Assembly: GCA_015680685.1 (NCBI GenBank)
Contig: MNCI01004678.1
Location: forward strand, 929,403-993,402
Length of the DNA stretch: 64,000 nucleotides
Direction of reading: 5' to 3'
From: Gnetum montanum
Taxonomy: Eukaryota > Streptophyta > Gnetopsida > Gnetales > Gnetaceae
Shown: in pieces, positions 34,631 through 45,305 of the stretch
How positions within the stretch are numbered: the first letter of the stretch is position 1
How the letters are laid out: each line of letters begins with the position of its first letter
The notes under the pieces: generated by a model
What the model saw: only the letters and a program-made list of their open reading frames with translations
What the model was told of the DNA's origin: nothing
Databases searched by the model: none
Position numbers and translations under genes: made by a program

Positions 34631-34824
34631 NNNNNNNNNNNNNNNNNNNNNNNNNNNNNNNNNNNNNNNNNNNNNNNNNNNNNNNNNNNNNNNNNNNNNN
34701 NNNNNNNNNNNNNNNNNNNNNNNNNNNNNNNNNNNNNNNNNNNNNNNNNNNNNNNNNNNNNNNNNNNNNNNNNNNNNNNNNNNNNNNNNNNNNNNNNNNN
34801 NNNNNNNNNNNNNNNNNNNNNNNN
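34631..34824. other. Assembly gap (194 N) in the RT of element A
   Basis: Compared with element B, more RT sequence is missing than 194 nt would hold. The gap size is therefore nominal, or there is a deletion. Open frames across it are artefacts. Confidence 0.95.
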
Positions 34825-37149
34825 GACAAACTAAAACCTATGAACCACCTGTTACGTAAAAATGTCCATTTTGAATGTACTCCACAGTGTCAGGAAGCGT
34901 TCAAAAACATCAAAACAACACTTGCTTGACTGCCTACGGTTTACCCGCCCCAAAACAACAAACCGTTTTACATCTACCTTGCTACTTCGAAATCGTCCAT
35001 CGCGTCTATGCTTTGCCAAAAACAAGATGATGGAACCAAAGTCCCTGTATACTACTTGAGCCATGCCTTAGTTGCCCACGAAAAGAAGTACAACGACGTG
35101 GAGAAGTCATGTTTAGCTTTAGTCTTTTCTCTAAGAAAATGGCGACATTACCTCTTCTGTAATCAAGTCTACATAATCTGTAAGGACAATGTACTGAGAG
35201 CTATAACAGGGAACATTTACGAAACGAGTCGAATAGCCCGGTGGAAGGCCATGATAGCCGAGTTTAACCTATACTACATAGCGTAATCATCAGTCAAGGG
35301 TCAAGCCATAGCAGATCAAATGGCCACGTCACCAACACGTGATCAAGCAACCATAGACCCAGAATTCCCAGATGAGAGCATAACCACCATAGACATAGTG
35401 CCCCAAGATTATGATGCCATTCTAAACTTTGATGGAGCATCCACCTCTCGAGGAGGAAGTGCAGCCGCTGTCATCACCTATCCCTCCAAGGAGATCTGAC
35501 CCTTTGCCTATCGTTTCAACTTTCATTGTACTAACAATATAGCAAAGTATGAAGGTCTCCTTAGAGGTCTCGCGGCAGCACTGGCTTCGGACATCACACG
35601 ACTCGTAGTCAGAGGGGATTCACAATTGGTCGTAAACCAAGTTACAGATATTTGCACATGTAAAGCCCAACACTTACAACCATACTGTGACTTGGCAAAA
35701 CACCTAATGAGGCAGTTCGAAAACATTGATGTGCAACACGTCTCTCGAAACGATAACACCATCGCAGACGCGTTAGCCACATTAGCACTAAATATATCGC
35801 CCAACATGTTCCATGCCCTACCAAGCTCCGTAATCAACTGTACCGAACCAATAATCGATACCCTCGACACATTGCCAATTGCATCTGTTAGTACAACACA
35901 CGCGGTGGAATGGTATGATGACATAAAAGAGTACCTTCTACGTGGCGAAACACCACGACATCTAACGCATGCACAGAAGGATGCGGTGCGAAAACGTTCG
36001 AGGCAATACACCCTCGTAGGGGACATACTATGTCGTCGATCCTACGAAGGCATATTGCTAACATGCATTAGTAGTACTGACGTCCAAACCATAGTTGAAC
36101 AAATACATGAGGGACTATGCGGAGGACACATAGCGCCAAAAGCCATGGCCACGAAAATAAGACGATTAGGCTATTATTGGCCACATATGGAATATGATTG
36201 TCTCTCCAAGGATAAAACATGCGACACTTGCCAAAAGCATAGTAACTTAATCCATGTCTCACCGAACGAGTTACACACAGCGCAAATCACGTGGTCCTTC
36301 CAAAAATGGGGATTGGACCTTATCGGCCCGATAACACCCTCATCTTCGGTAGGGCATGGTTTCATCATAACCGCCACTGAATATTTCACGAAGTGGGTAG
36401 AAGCTGTTCCCCTTCGAAAAACCACATCCAAACACGTGTGCAATTTCATCCTTGAAAACATAGTAACCCGTTTCAGCATTCCCATGACAATCATCACTGA
36501 CAACGGGCCGCAATTTAGCAGTGCCGAAACAAAAACTTTCTGCGACAGTCTAGGGATCAAACACTCGTTTTCCTCCCCTTACTATCCTCAGAGCAATGGG
36601 CAAGCAGAAGCAACAAATAAGACGATCATTATCATACTTAAGAAAATGCTAACCCAGAGCAAAAGGAAATGGCACGAGTAATTAATGTACGCGTTATGGG
36701 CATATCGCACTACACACCGAACATCGACAGGTAAAATGCCATATAGTCTTGTTTACGGTTCAGAAGCTGTTTTACCTCTAGAATTACAGGTACCATCGTT
36801 AAGGTTCACACTCTCTGGACTCCTCGACGACGAGCAAAACAATAGTCTACGTATAATTGACCTCAACTCGGTGGAAGAGGAACGTGTACGCACGCTTGAC
36901 CAGATCGAATGGTATCAAAAGCAACAACGACGGCGACATCGGCATGACATCAACAAGCGCCCAATCAAAGAAGACAACCTCGTGCTCAAGGCTGTTTAGG
37001 AACACCCAGACAAATTCTCAGCCAACTGGGAAGGGCCTTACGTGGTCATCAAAGCATTCGATAATGGTGCATTCAAGCTAGCCGATATGGAAGGGAACGA
37101 GCTTACCAATCCAACCAATCACCTGTATCTAAAACCGTTCTACGTTTGA
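34825..37149 (+). pseudogene. RNase H, second RNase H and integrase of element A
   Basis: Domains in order. The first RNase H gives 'YYLSHALVAHEKKYNDVEKS' and 'LVFSLRKWRHYLF' (35040-35160). The second, archaeal-like RNase H diagnostic of Tat gives 'LNFDGASTSRGGSAAAVI' (35424) and 'LVVRGDSQLVVNQV' (35604). Integrase has a zinc-binding HHCC ('HEGLCGGHIAPK…CDTCQKH') and a catalytic D-D-E: 'WGLDLIGPI' (36310), 'ITDNGPQFSS' (36495), 'NGQAEATNK' (36597). A C-terminal 'WEGPYVVIKAF' region follows. Stops lie near 34927, 35284, 35497, 36679 and 36997, mostly where B has Gln or Arg. All three integrase catalytic residues are retained. Confidence 0.9.
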
Positions 37150-37159
37150 ATACAAGTTC

Positions 37160-37620
37160 AGGTACGTGTAAGTCCTGGAATTACGACTATAAACTGATAC
37201 CACAGCAAGTACTGGAATTACGACTATAAACTGATACCATAGCAAGTCCTGGAATTACGACTATAAACTGATACCACAACAAGTCCTGGAATTACGACTA
37301 TAATCTGATACCACAGCTCGTCCTAGAATCATGACTATAAACTGATACCATAGAATAGTCCTGGATCATGACTTGAAATTGATACCATAGTGTCTGCAAC
37401 GACGATAAACTAGCATCCGTTTGGCACGACAATAAACTGCCACCGTCACAACCATCAGGGTCCGCTAAGACTGTAAACTAGCTAGCCTCTTCACAGTCTG
37501 CTAAAACTAAAAACTGGCAATGTGACGTCCGCCACGACGCTAAACAGGCAATGTCCAGTGGGCTATGACATAAAAACTAACCCATGATAGTCTGCCAAAA
37601 CTATAAACTAGCAAGTTCAC
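37160..37620 (+). repeat. Third short repeat array, after the integrase of element A
   Basis: About five near-identical 'gtcctggaattacgactataaactgataccaca'-type units (37165-37395) are followed by more diverged 'gtCCGCcACGACgcTAAACaggCA' units to 37620. The unit shares the TAAACT core with the other arrays. Element B has the equivalent array at 40815-41175. Confidence 0.88.
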
Positions 37621-38655
37621 ATTCGGCACATCAATACGCCGCCATGATCATCCATCAGCTTCACTGCATCGCTCGCCATCAATCGTCCTTATCACTACTA
37701 CTGTCGTCTACATACAGTGCCTGTCGTCCTTCAGCACCTCTCTACCATCGGCCGCCATGTAAGTCTAAGCTCGTCTATTCACTCACGGTTTTCTTGTCTC
37801 CTTGGCGTTATGTTTGCAGGATGACACCCGGAAGTTTCATACAAAGATGCATTTCGTCACGAGCAGCAAGATAAGACAATCTTCGCAGCATACCGGGCAA
37901 GACTAAATCAAACCATTCACTAGTACATCCTCATTCATCGACAAAATTCCCTATCCATTCGCTAACACACTTTATCCCGGCATCCCCTTGACACACCTGG
38001 TACATTTAAAACACTGTACCGCTTTAAAGCAGCTGCAACACGCAGCACAGCACCTACGCATGAGTACAAAAGCAAAGCCAAGTTTTCCTTCAAAAAAAAA
38101 ATGAGACCCCAGGCACTTCCCATATAAGCCCCAGGCGGGAAGATAGTCGTCTCAAAACCAAGTACTCATGTCCAACATAGTCAAGAAACATCCTGTTGCA
38201 TGGCTTTGGCTCTCCGCCAGTAGGCTCCCCTGAACACTGAACATGAGCACTGCTCTCCCAAAGAATGTAACACATCCTCCCGTGGATTTGGCCCCATTAA
38301 CAGGTTCTCTCGAAAAACTAACCGAGGGTCCTGTTCCGCCAAAGGACACACATTGCATGTCTGAACTCCGAGTCTGCTCAAACATTGGCTATTGGCAAAG
38401 ATCAGCATGCCACATACCCAAGCATCCCTTATCCACGGCACAATTCCCTGGACCAGTCATCAATCCCTGCAATCTCCCTGACCTCCCAGATACAAAATCT
38501 CCCATTCTCGATCCCTTGTACTATTGAACATGGTGCGATAACGTCTAGTCAGGTGGCAAAGGACAGCGTCTACATCAAGTTGCTTGTGGTGTTTTGCACT
38601 TCTTTGTCGACACTTCTCGAGTCTATTCCTCCAAGCGTCAACAAAGAGGTGCCAA
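37621..38655 (+). other. 3' non-coding region of element A, ending in the polypurine tract
   Basis: No gene is recognised. The last 17 bases, CAACAAAGAGGTGCCAA (38639-38655), are the polypurine-type tract before the 3' LTR, shared with element B. A short poly-A run lies near 38090. Open frames of 60-110 codons on both strands have no family resemblance. Confidence 0.6.
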
Positions 38656-39895
38656 TGAAACACCACAAAATTCCGAGCTCTGTACTTCCCCAGCAAAAGC
38701 TGGTCCCTGGGACCCACAGATAACCATGGCTACAGTTGGCTTCACACATTGCAACTTTGGAGGTCAAAAAGCTTCATTTTCACTAAGTATGCAGCGCCAG
38801 CGTATACGCCCGACGTCTATGCTCAAGTACATCCCTAGCGTAGATGCTCGAACCCACAGCGTATACGCCCGCCAGTGTAGACGCTCGAATTCTTAGCGTA
38901 TATGCCCAGCGTAGACATCCAACTCGCATGCCCGGTGTACGCACTTCACCTGTACGCTCGGCGAGTACAGCAAATGTCTACGCCTGGCACGGAATCTCCA
39001 AAGGCAAGATGAAGACAACACCAAAGAGTAAGGATTGAAGCAAGTGGGCATCCTTCAATGTACATGCCCAGCATTCACCAGCGTATACGCCCAGCATTCA
39101 CCAGCGTGTACGCCCAGTGTATACGCCCAGCACAGCATCTCCAAGTTCACACGCCCAGCACACCCAGCGTACACGCCCAGCGTATACGCTGACCTGATGC
39201 AGCGTATACACCCAACAGATGTAACATTTTGTACATTTGTAAAGTGTATGCACCCGGTCAACGTGCCACATGTTGCCTAACCTGAGTCTAGCGTAACAAC
39301 CTGTATATAAACCCCCATTTTCTACTTCACCTAGACGGTTGGCAAAATCTCGGAGCATACCAGAGGACATTTACGCTACGTACCAGAGCTGGAACCCTCT
39401 TACGTTGGAAAGCCCTGTACGCCGTGCACAGTCTCTATGCTCCACCTACCGCGCAAACCCACTGAGCCTTCCCTGCACCCACCGGGGCTTTTCGTCCGCC
39501 TTGTGCTTCACCACAACTGCGTTAGACCGGTGCACTATATTTTCATTCTGTAATATCATTGTTATATTTGTTGTGTAAGATTGTTTACAGTTTTACGTCA
39601 ACTTGGCCCACGCATTCTGTTTACGCCCGTTTACGCTTATGTTCCATTTGCATCTGTTCTACGCCGTTTACGCTTTGTTTATGCCCGCTACATCGTTTAC
39701 GCATAACCCAGCGTATAACACTTTGCGTACACGTGGGGAAATCCTTGTCTGATCCGCGTGCGAACCACCTAAGGTACTCTGCCTTCGTGCATTCCAGCTC
39801 ACCCTCAGGCGAAGGCAGGGTCTTCTGTTCTCGTCCTACGATCCCACGGTCTCTGTTTTCCTTCCAGCCGAGGATCGACGATTTCAGGCGGTACA
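38656..39895 (+). repeat. 3' LTR of element A
   Basis: It is 1240 bp long, TGAAACACC…GGCGGTACA, colinear with 22288-23540 with scattered substitutions and small indels. Exact GCGTATACGC copies lie near 38809, 38861, 39081 and 39180. The TATA box is at 39304-39311. Confidence 0.95.
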
Positions 39896-41194
39896 GCTGT
39901 CTTGTGCACAAGTTATGTCACTAGTCCTTGTCAACAGCCGAGTTTTTAGCAGACTTAGAACCAAGACATAGGAGGTGCGTTCTTTGTAGAAACGGGATTC
40001 TTATAGAGTATTTGTGGGGCCTGTTGTAAACAGCCAAAGCCATGCGATGATGTGTAACATGGTCTCTTTGAGACATGAGTGTAACCGTTTTTCAAGACAA
40101 TTGCCTTCTCACCTGGGGCTTGTATGAGAATGGCTAATAGTCTTTTGTTTATGATGTCAATGGGGTCTTGAAGACCTTTTCTGTGCATTTTTCTCTTTGA
40201 CCTTCTTTTTTTTTTTGTTTTTTTTTGTTTTTCCTTTTTTTTTGTGTTTAGTCTTTTTGAAAAAGCTTGCTTTTTGTGCTGTGCTCGTGTTTGAGCACTT
40301 GCATTTTGCATCATGTACTGTGTATCATGTTTTGCGTCGCAACTGCTTAGAGAGTTACAGTGTGCAATAGTGTATCAAGAGTTTTGAGGTGAGCAGAATG
40401 TATCAGGGGGGTGTAATTGAATAGGCTAAGGGGAGCATGATGGGGAAATAAGGGATGCATCGGGAGTCAGGAATGTACTTATGAACAGTTTGATTAACTC
40501 AGTTACGTGCGTCAGGAAAAATGTGATACCTTATCGTCACGATGAAATGCATCAATGTATGAATGCCTCAAGAGTGTCATCTTGCAAACACAACTCCAAG
40601 AAGACAAGAAAAACCACAAACAAAACTGTCAGCTAAACACTTTAAACAAGGCGATGGAATCACCACGTGCAGTTTTCAAAGCAAACAGAATCATGAACAA
40701 CATCAGTTTCATTAGGCCCCATGAGATGAATCGTGCAACAAGTCCTTGTGGAATAGGAACAGCCAACTACAACAACAGATCTTTTCAAGTTTTGCCTGGT
40801 CATCAATGACGTCGCTAATTTATAGTCTTAGTGAACTATTGTGGATTAGTTTCATGTCATAACCCCTTGGACGATGCCAGTTTAGCATCATAGCGGACGG
40901 TGCATTACTAGTTTATAGTCATAGCGGACTATGAAGAGGTAAACTAGTTTATAGTCTTAGTGGACTTTGGATGCTAGTTTCATGTCATGGCAAACGGAGG
41001 TAGCAGTTTAGTGTCATACCAGACAAAACTCTGTGGTATCAGTTTTAAGTCATGATCTATGATTGTTCTGTGGTATCAGTTTTAAGTCATGTTCTAGGAT
41101 TGTTCTGTGGTATGAGTTTTAAGTCATGATCCAGGACTCTTCTGTGGTATCAGTTTTAAGTCATGATCCAAGACTGTGACGTACCTCAAGTTTG
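39896..41194 (-). repeat. Element B 3' non-coding region, right of the nested insertion
   Basis: The first five bases (gctgt) are the right target duplication of element A. A T-rich tract lies at 40205-40250. The array at 40815-41175 has TAAACT-type units on the minus strand, including 'gtggtatcagttttaagtca' repeated four times (41028-41170). No gene is recognised. Confidence 0.7.
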
Positions 41195-43423
41195 TCAGAC
41201 GTAGTACTTCTTCAAGTACAAGTGGTTGGTGGGATTGGCAAACCCATTTCCATCCATGTCAGTAAGTTTGAATCCTTCATTGTTGTATGCCTTGATGACT
41301 AAATAAGACCCTTCCCAATTGGCTGAGAATTTATCTGGATGTTCTCGGGTGGCTTTAAGGACTAGATCTCCTTCTTTGATCGGGTGTTTGTGGAGATCGT
41401 GCTTGTGCCTTTGTCTCTGCTGTTTTTGGTACCATTCAATTTGATCAAGAGTCTGTATACGTTCCTCCTCTATTGTGTCGAGGTTAGCAATGCGCAATTC
41501 ATTGTTTTTACTTTCATCAAGGAGACTGGAGAAAGTTATCCGTAATGAGGGAACCTGCAATTCTAAAGGTAAAACAGCTTCAGATCCGTATACAAGACTA
41601 TATGGAGTTTTACCTGTGGATGTTCGATGTGTCGTTCTATAAGCCCACAATGCGTACACTAATTGTTCGTGCCATCGTTTCTTGCTCTGATTCAGCATCT
41701 TTTTGAGCACCATGATGACAGTTTTATTTGTAGCCTCTGCTTGGCCGTTGCTCTGTGGGTAGTAAGGTGATGAAAACGCATGTTTGATGCCCAGACTTTC
41801 ACAAAAGATTTTGGTATCTATGCTGCTGAATTGTGGCCCATTTTCGGTAACAATGGTCATTGGAATACCAAAACGGGTTATAATATTTTCCATTATAAAG
41901 GTGCAAACGTGTTTTGATGTGGTCTTTCTAAGAGGAATAGCTTCCACCCATTTTGTGAAATATTCAGTTGCAGTGATACTGAATCTATGACCTGTTGAAG
42001 ATGATGGTGTTATTGGTCCAATTAAATCTAAACCCCATTTTTGGAATGGCCATGTGATTTGTGTAGTATGCAGTTTGTTAGGTGGCACCTGTATCAGATT
42101 ACCATGCTTTTGGCAGATGTCACATGTTCTAACTTTAGAGATGCAATCGTATTCCATGTGTGGCCAGTAATAGCCTAAACGCCTAATCTTTGTTGCCATT
42201 GCTTTAGGTGTTATGTGCCCTCCACAAAGTCCTTCGTGGATTTGTTCTATAATCGTTTGACCATCAGTGCTACTAATGCACGTTAGAAAAATACCTTTAT
42301 ATGATTTACGACACAAAGTGTTACCTATTAATGTGTATTTGCGGGAACGTTTTTGTACAGCGTCCTTTTGAGCATTTGTTAAGTGTTGTGGAGGTTCGCC
42401 TTTTAGAAGGTACTCTTTTACGTCATCATACCATTCTATTGCGTGTGTTGTACTAACAGATGCTATAGGTACTTCATTTAGAGTGTTAATTATAGGTTCA
42501 GCACAACTGGTTATAGAACTAGGAAATGCATGAAACATTTCAGGCGTCATGTTTAAGGCTAGTGTGGCAAGTGCATCAACAATGGTATTCTCACTTCTAA
42601 GGATGTGTTGTATATCCACTTCTACTAGTTGTCTCACTAGATGTTTAGTCAAATCATAATACGGTTGCAAATGGAGAGCTTTGCATGTGTAGGCTTCAGT
42701 GACTTGATTAATAACTAATTGCGAATCACCTCGAACTACAAGGCGTGAGATTCCCGAAGTTAGCGCTGCTTGAAGTCCGCTAAGAAGACCCTCGTATTTT
42801 GCTATGTTATTGGTGTAAGGAAAGTTTAAGCGATAAGCAGAAGGTTGGATTTCCCCATAGGGGTATATTAAAATAGCTGCGGCACTTCCTCCACGAGAGG
42901 TTGAGGCCCCATCAAAGTAGAGAATTGCCTCATAATTATCAGGTACGGTGTCTATACTGTTAACATTTTCATCCGGGAATTCGGGGTTTATCGTTATTTG
43001 ATCGTGCGTCGGTGAGACAGTTAGTTGTGTGGCTATTGCTTGACCTTTTGTGGAAGATTGAGCGACATAGTGTAAATCAAATTCTGCAATCATCGCTTTC
43101 CACCTAGCTAACCTACTTGACTCATAGATGTTATTAGTGATGGCACGGAGAATATTATCTTTGCAAATGATGTAAACCTGATTATGGAAGAGATAATGCT
43201 GCCATTTCTTTAAAGAGAAGACAAGGGCGAGGCATGATTTTTCTACATCGTTGTATCGTTGTTCATGGGCTATTAAGGCATGGCTTAGATAATATATAGG
43301 GATCTCGGCCCCATCTTGACGTTTTTGACAAAGCATGGATGCGATGGACGAACCAGAAGTTGCAAGATAGATGTAGAAAGGTTTGTCACTTTGTGGAGGA
43401 TAAACGGTTGGTAGTTGAGCCAA
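41195..43423 (-). CDS. pol of element B: RNase H, second RNase H and integrase (intact 742-codon frame)
   Basis: One uninterrupted frame. The RNase H starts 'LPTVYPPQSDKPFYIYLATS', with 'YYLSHALIAHEQRYNDVEKS'. The second RNase H has 'LYFDGASTSRGGSAAAIL' and 'LVVRGDSQLVINQV'. Integrase has the zinc domain 'HEGLCGGHITPK…CDICQKH', then 'WGLDLIGPI', 'IVTENGPQFSS' and 'NGQAEATNK', with the C-terminal 'WEGSYLVIKAYNNEGFKL' before the stop. The second catalytic Asp of the D-D-E triad (TDNG in element A) is Glu here (codon 41843-41845). The frame probably continued upstream into RT; a frameshift near 43440-43540 separates them. Integrase inserts the DNA copy, and the double RNase H is the Tat hallmark. 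Confidence 0.92.
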   Translation of the reverse strand: MAQLPTVYPPQSDKPFYIYLATSGSSIASMLCQKRQDGAEIPIYYLSHALIAHEQRYNDVEKSCLALVFSLKKWQHYLFHNQVYIICKDNILRAITNNIYESSRLARWKAMIAEFDLHYVAQSSTKGQAIATQLTVSPTHDQITINPEFPDENVNSIDTVPDNYEAILYFDGASTSRGGSAAAILIYPYGEIQPSAYRLNFPYTNNIAKYEGLLSGLQAALTSGISRLVVRGDSQLVINQVTEAYTCKALHLQPYYDLTKHLVRQLVEVDIQHILRSENTIVDALATLALNMTPEMFHAFPSSITSCAEPIINTLNEVPIASVSTTHAIEWYDDVKEYLLKGEPPQHLTNAQKDAVQKRSRKYTLIGNTLCRKSYKGIFLTCISSTDGQTIIEQIHEGLCGGHITPKAMATKIRRLGYYWPHMEYDCISKVRTCDICQKHGNLIQVPPNKLHTTQITWPFQKWGLDLIGPITPSSSTGHRFSITATEYFTKWVEAIPLRKTTSKHVCTFIMENIITRFGIPMTIVTENGPQFSSIDTKIFCESLGIKHAFSSPYYPQSNGQAEATNKTVIMVLKKMLNQSKKRWHEQLVYALWAYRTTHRTSTGKTPYSLVYGSEAVLPLELQVPSLRITFSSLLDESKNNELRIANLDTIEEERIQTLDQIEWYQKQQRQRHKHDLHKHPIKEGDLVLKATREHPDKFSANWEGSYLVIKAYNNEGFKLTDMDGNGFANPTNHLYLKKYYV

Positions 43424-44682
43424 CTCGTGTTTTATGTTCTCAAATGCTTCTTGGCATTGTTGAGTCCATTGGAAATGTACATTCTTTCATAATAGATGTT
43501 GCATGGGACTCAACTTATTCGTCAGCCTTTCGATAAAGCATCTAATGAATTGCAGCCTACCTTGGAGGCTGCGTAGTTCGGTAAGGTTTCTTGGTGGTTG
43601 CATATTGCTTTAACCTTATCAGGGTCTACCTGTATCCCTGTTTCGGAAACTAGGAAACCAAGCATTTTGTCCATTTTAACACCGAAGATACACTTTTTTG
43701 GGTTGAGCCTAAGGTCATATTTGAGACAACGTTTAAGCACTAAATTTAGATCTTTTGCATGTTGTTCAGTTGTTTTAGACTTGACTACTATATCATCAAC
43801 ATAATCATTGAGTAATTTAAGCATGTAGTCACTAAATATGTATGTCATTGCTCGTTGATACGTAGCACCTGCATTCTTAAGGCCAAATGGCATCATCGTA
43901 TAACAAAATGTCCCCCAAGGTGTCATAAAAGTTGTTCTGAGTTGATGCTCTGGATTAATTCTTATCTGATTGTAGCCTGAAAATCCATTCATAAAGGATA
44001 ATAATGCATGCCCAGCAGTCGTGTCAATGAGTTGATCAATGTTGGGCAGAGGAAAGTCATCTTTTATAGTGGCTATGTTGAGGTCACAGAAATCAATACA
44101 TATGAGTATACTACCGTTCTTCTTGGGGACTACAACAATGTTTGATACCCAATTGGAATAGTCAACGGCTTAGATGAAACCGGCTTGGTAAAGCTTTGTG
44201 ATCTCAGCGCGGACTACTAATGCGACTTTGGGTCTAACCTTCCGTGCTTTTTGTTTTACTGGTTTGATTTTTTCATCAAGGATAATGTTATGTTGGATGA
44301 TCCAGGGATCTAGTCCTGGCATGTCTGTATATGACCATGTGAATGTTTTTACATTGTCTTTTAAGACCTAAGTGATGTCACCTATGAGTTGCAGATTTAG
44401 TAAGGCACTTAATTTCAAGGTCTTGGCTTCTTCATTGACTGTGGTAATGGGGATTTCAACCAGAGGATCTTCAGTGATATTTTTAGCTTCTAGGTCTAGA
44501 GTTTTAGTTATGTTTTTAGGCCAGTCTAATGTTTCTTGAGTGGAAGCTATCAAATCGGTATAGGTGGATGGACTTAGATCCAAAGATTCTGGGAGAATTG
44601 CTCTTTCTATATCTCCGTATGGTCCATTGAGAGACAATATTGAGAGGATGTTGTGGTTGGCCATGATGCTCACTCCTGCCAA
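43424..44682 (-). pseudogene. Reverse transcriptase of element B, frameshifted
   Basis: From 44682 (MAGVSIMANHNILS…) the minus strand gives the linker 'EAKNITEDPLVEIPITT' and then, past stops at about 44370 and 44172, 'VSNIVVVPKKNGSILICIDF'. The ORF 43992-43522 continues 'NGFSGYNQIRINPEHQLRTT', 'MPFGLKNAGATYQRAM', the catalytic 'LLNDYVDDIVVKSKT' (YVDD, near 43800) and 'LNPKKCIFGVKMDKMLGFLV'. A frameshift near 43530 then leads to the thumb/connection. The YxDD box is intact. Confidence 0.9.
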
Positions 44683-44699
44683 TTAAAACAGGAGCGAAA

Positions 44700-45018
44700 T
44701 AAGAGACACTTCCTCAGTAGGAGAGTTGCAAAGTGATAACTAAGCTGGTGGAATGTATGTAATGGCCTGGATAGTGATATAAAATGGTTGCATCGTTATC
44801 TTTATGTTTCATGTAAATATTTTTGTCATTTTTTGTTATTGTTTTTCTTTGTTTTCTAAAGTATATGTGTGCAACTAAATGTAACATAAATTTCTAAAGT
44901 GTAGTGCAAGATGTAAGGTAAATACTTAGAAAAGAAAGCAACGACCATGAAAGAATCGAAATTATAAGTTGTAACTTGTAAGCAAAAATTCAATGTAAGA
45001 TGATGGGAGTTTGTAAAT
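44700..45018. other. Spacer between RT and repeat array in element B
   Basis: AT-rich, no gene recognised. It corresponds to the position occupied by the multi-exon antisense gene in element A. Confidence 0.5.
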
Positions 45019-45305
45019 CTATAATTTGTTTGCTCTAGTTTAAAACCATTTCGGGCTTGGTACATCAATTTAAAGTCTTGATGGACTATTGCATCTGTTG
45101 TTAAAGAAAGGATTACCAGTTTTATGCCATGGTGGGCCAAAGGTAGTAACGTTTTCAAGAAATTTTAAATGAAACCAGCCATTTCTGATCGTGGCTAGTT
45201 TAACGTCATTGCGGACGTGTCGTAGTTTAACGTCATTTCAGACAGTTCGTAGTTTAACGTCATTTCGGACAGTTTGTAGTTTAATGTCACTTCGGACAGT
45301 TTGTG
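45019..45305 (-). repeat. Short repeat array between protease and RT of element B
   Basis: On the plus strand 'gTAGTTTAAcGTCATTTCgGACa' recurs four times at 45190-45300, with more diverged units from 45040. On the minus strand this is the 'gTCcGaAATGACgTTAAACTAc' unit found after the protease of element A. Confidence 0.85.

Larger units (their letters stand above)
22288..39895 (+). mobile_element. Element A: 17.6-kb Tat-type Ty3/gypsy element with an antisense gene and palindromic arrays
   Basis: Plus-strand order: 5' LTR, primer-binding site, repeat-rich leader, gag, protease, short repeat array, eight-exon antisense gene, second repeat array, RT (with a gap), RNase H, second RNase H, integrase, third repeat array, polypurine tract, 3' LTR. 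It is flanked by gctct/gctgt (one mismatch), consistent with a 5-bp duplication. Protease, gag and integrase align with element B, so the two are related. A differs by the antisense gene and by the GCGTATACGC motif, which B lacks. The sense coding frames hold about ten stops, most at positions where B has Gln or Arg codons. It inserted into B's 3' region, so it is the younger of the two. Confidence 0.93.

Noticed and set aside
36857-37081. A second small gene overlapping the integrase C-terminus of element A
   Set aside because: It is in another frame of a clearly recognisable integrase tail.
41784-41990. Plus-strand frame opposite the integrase of element B
   Set aside because: It is a shadow of the intact pol frame; no independent support.
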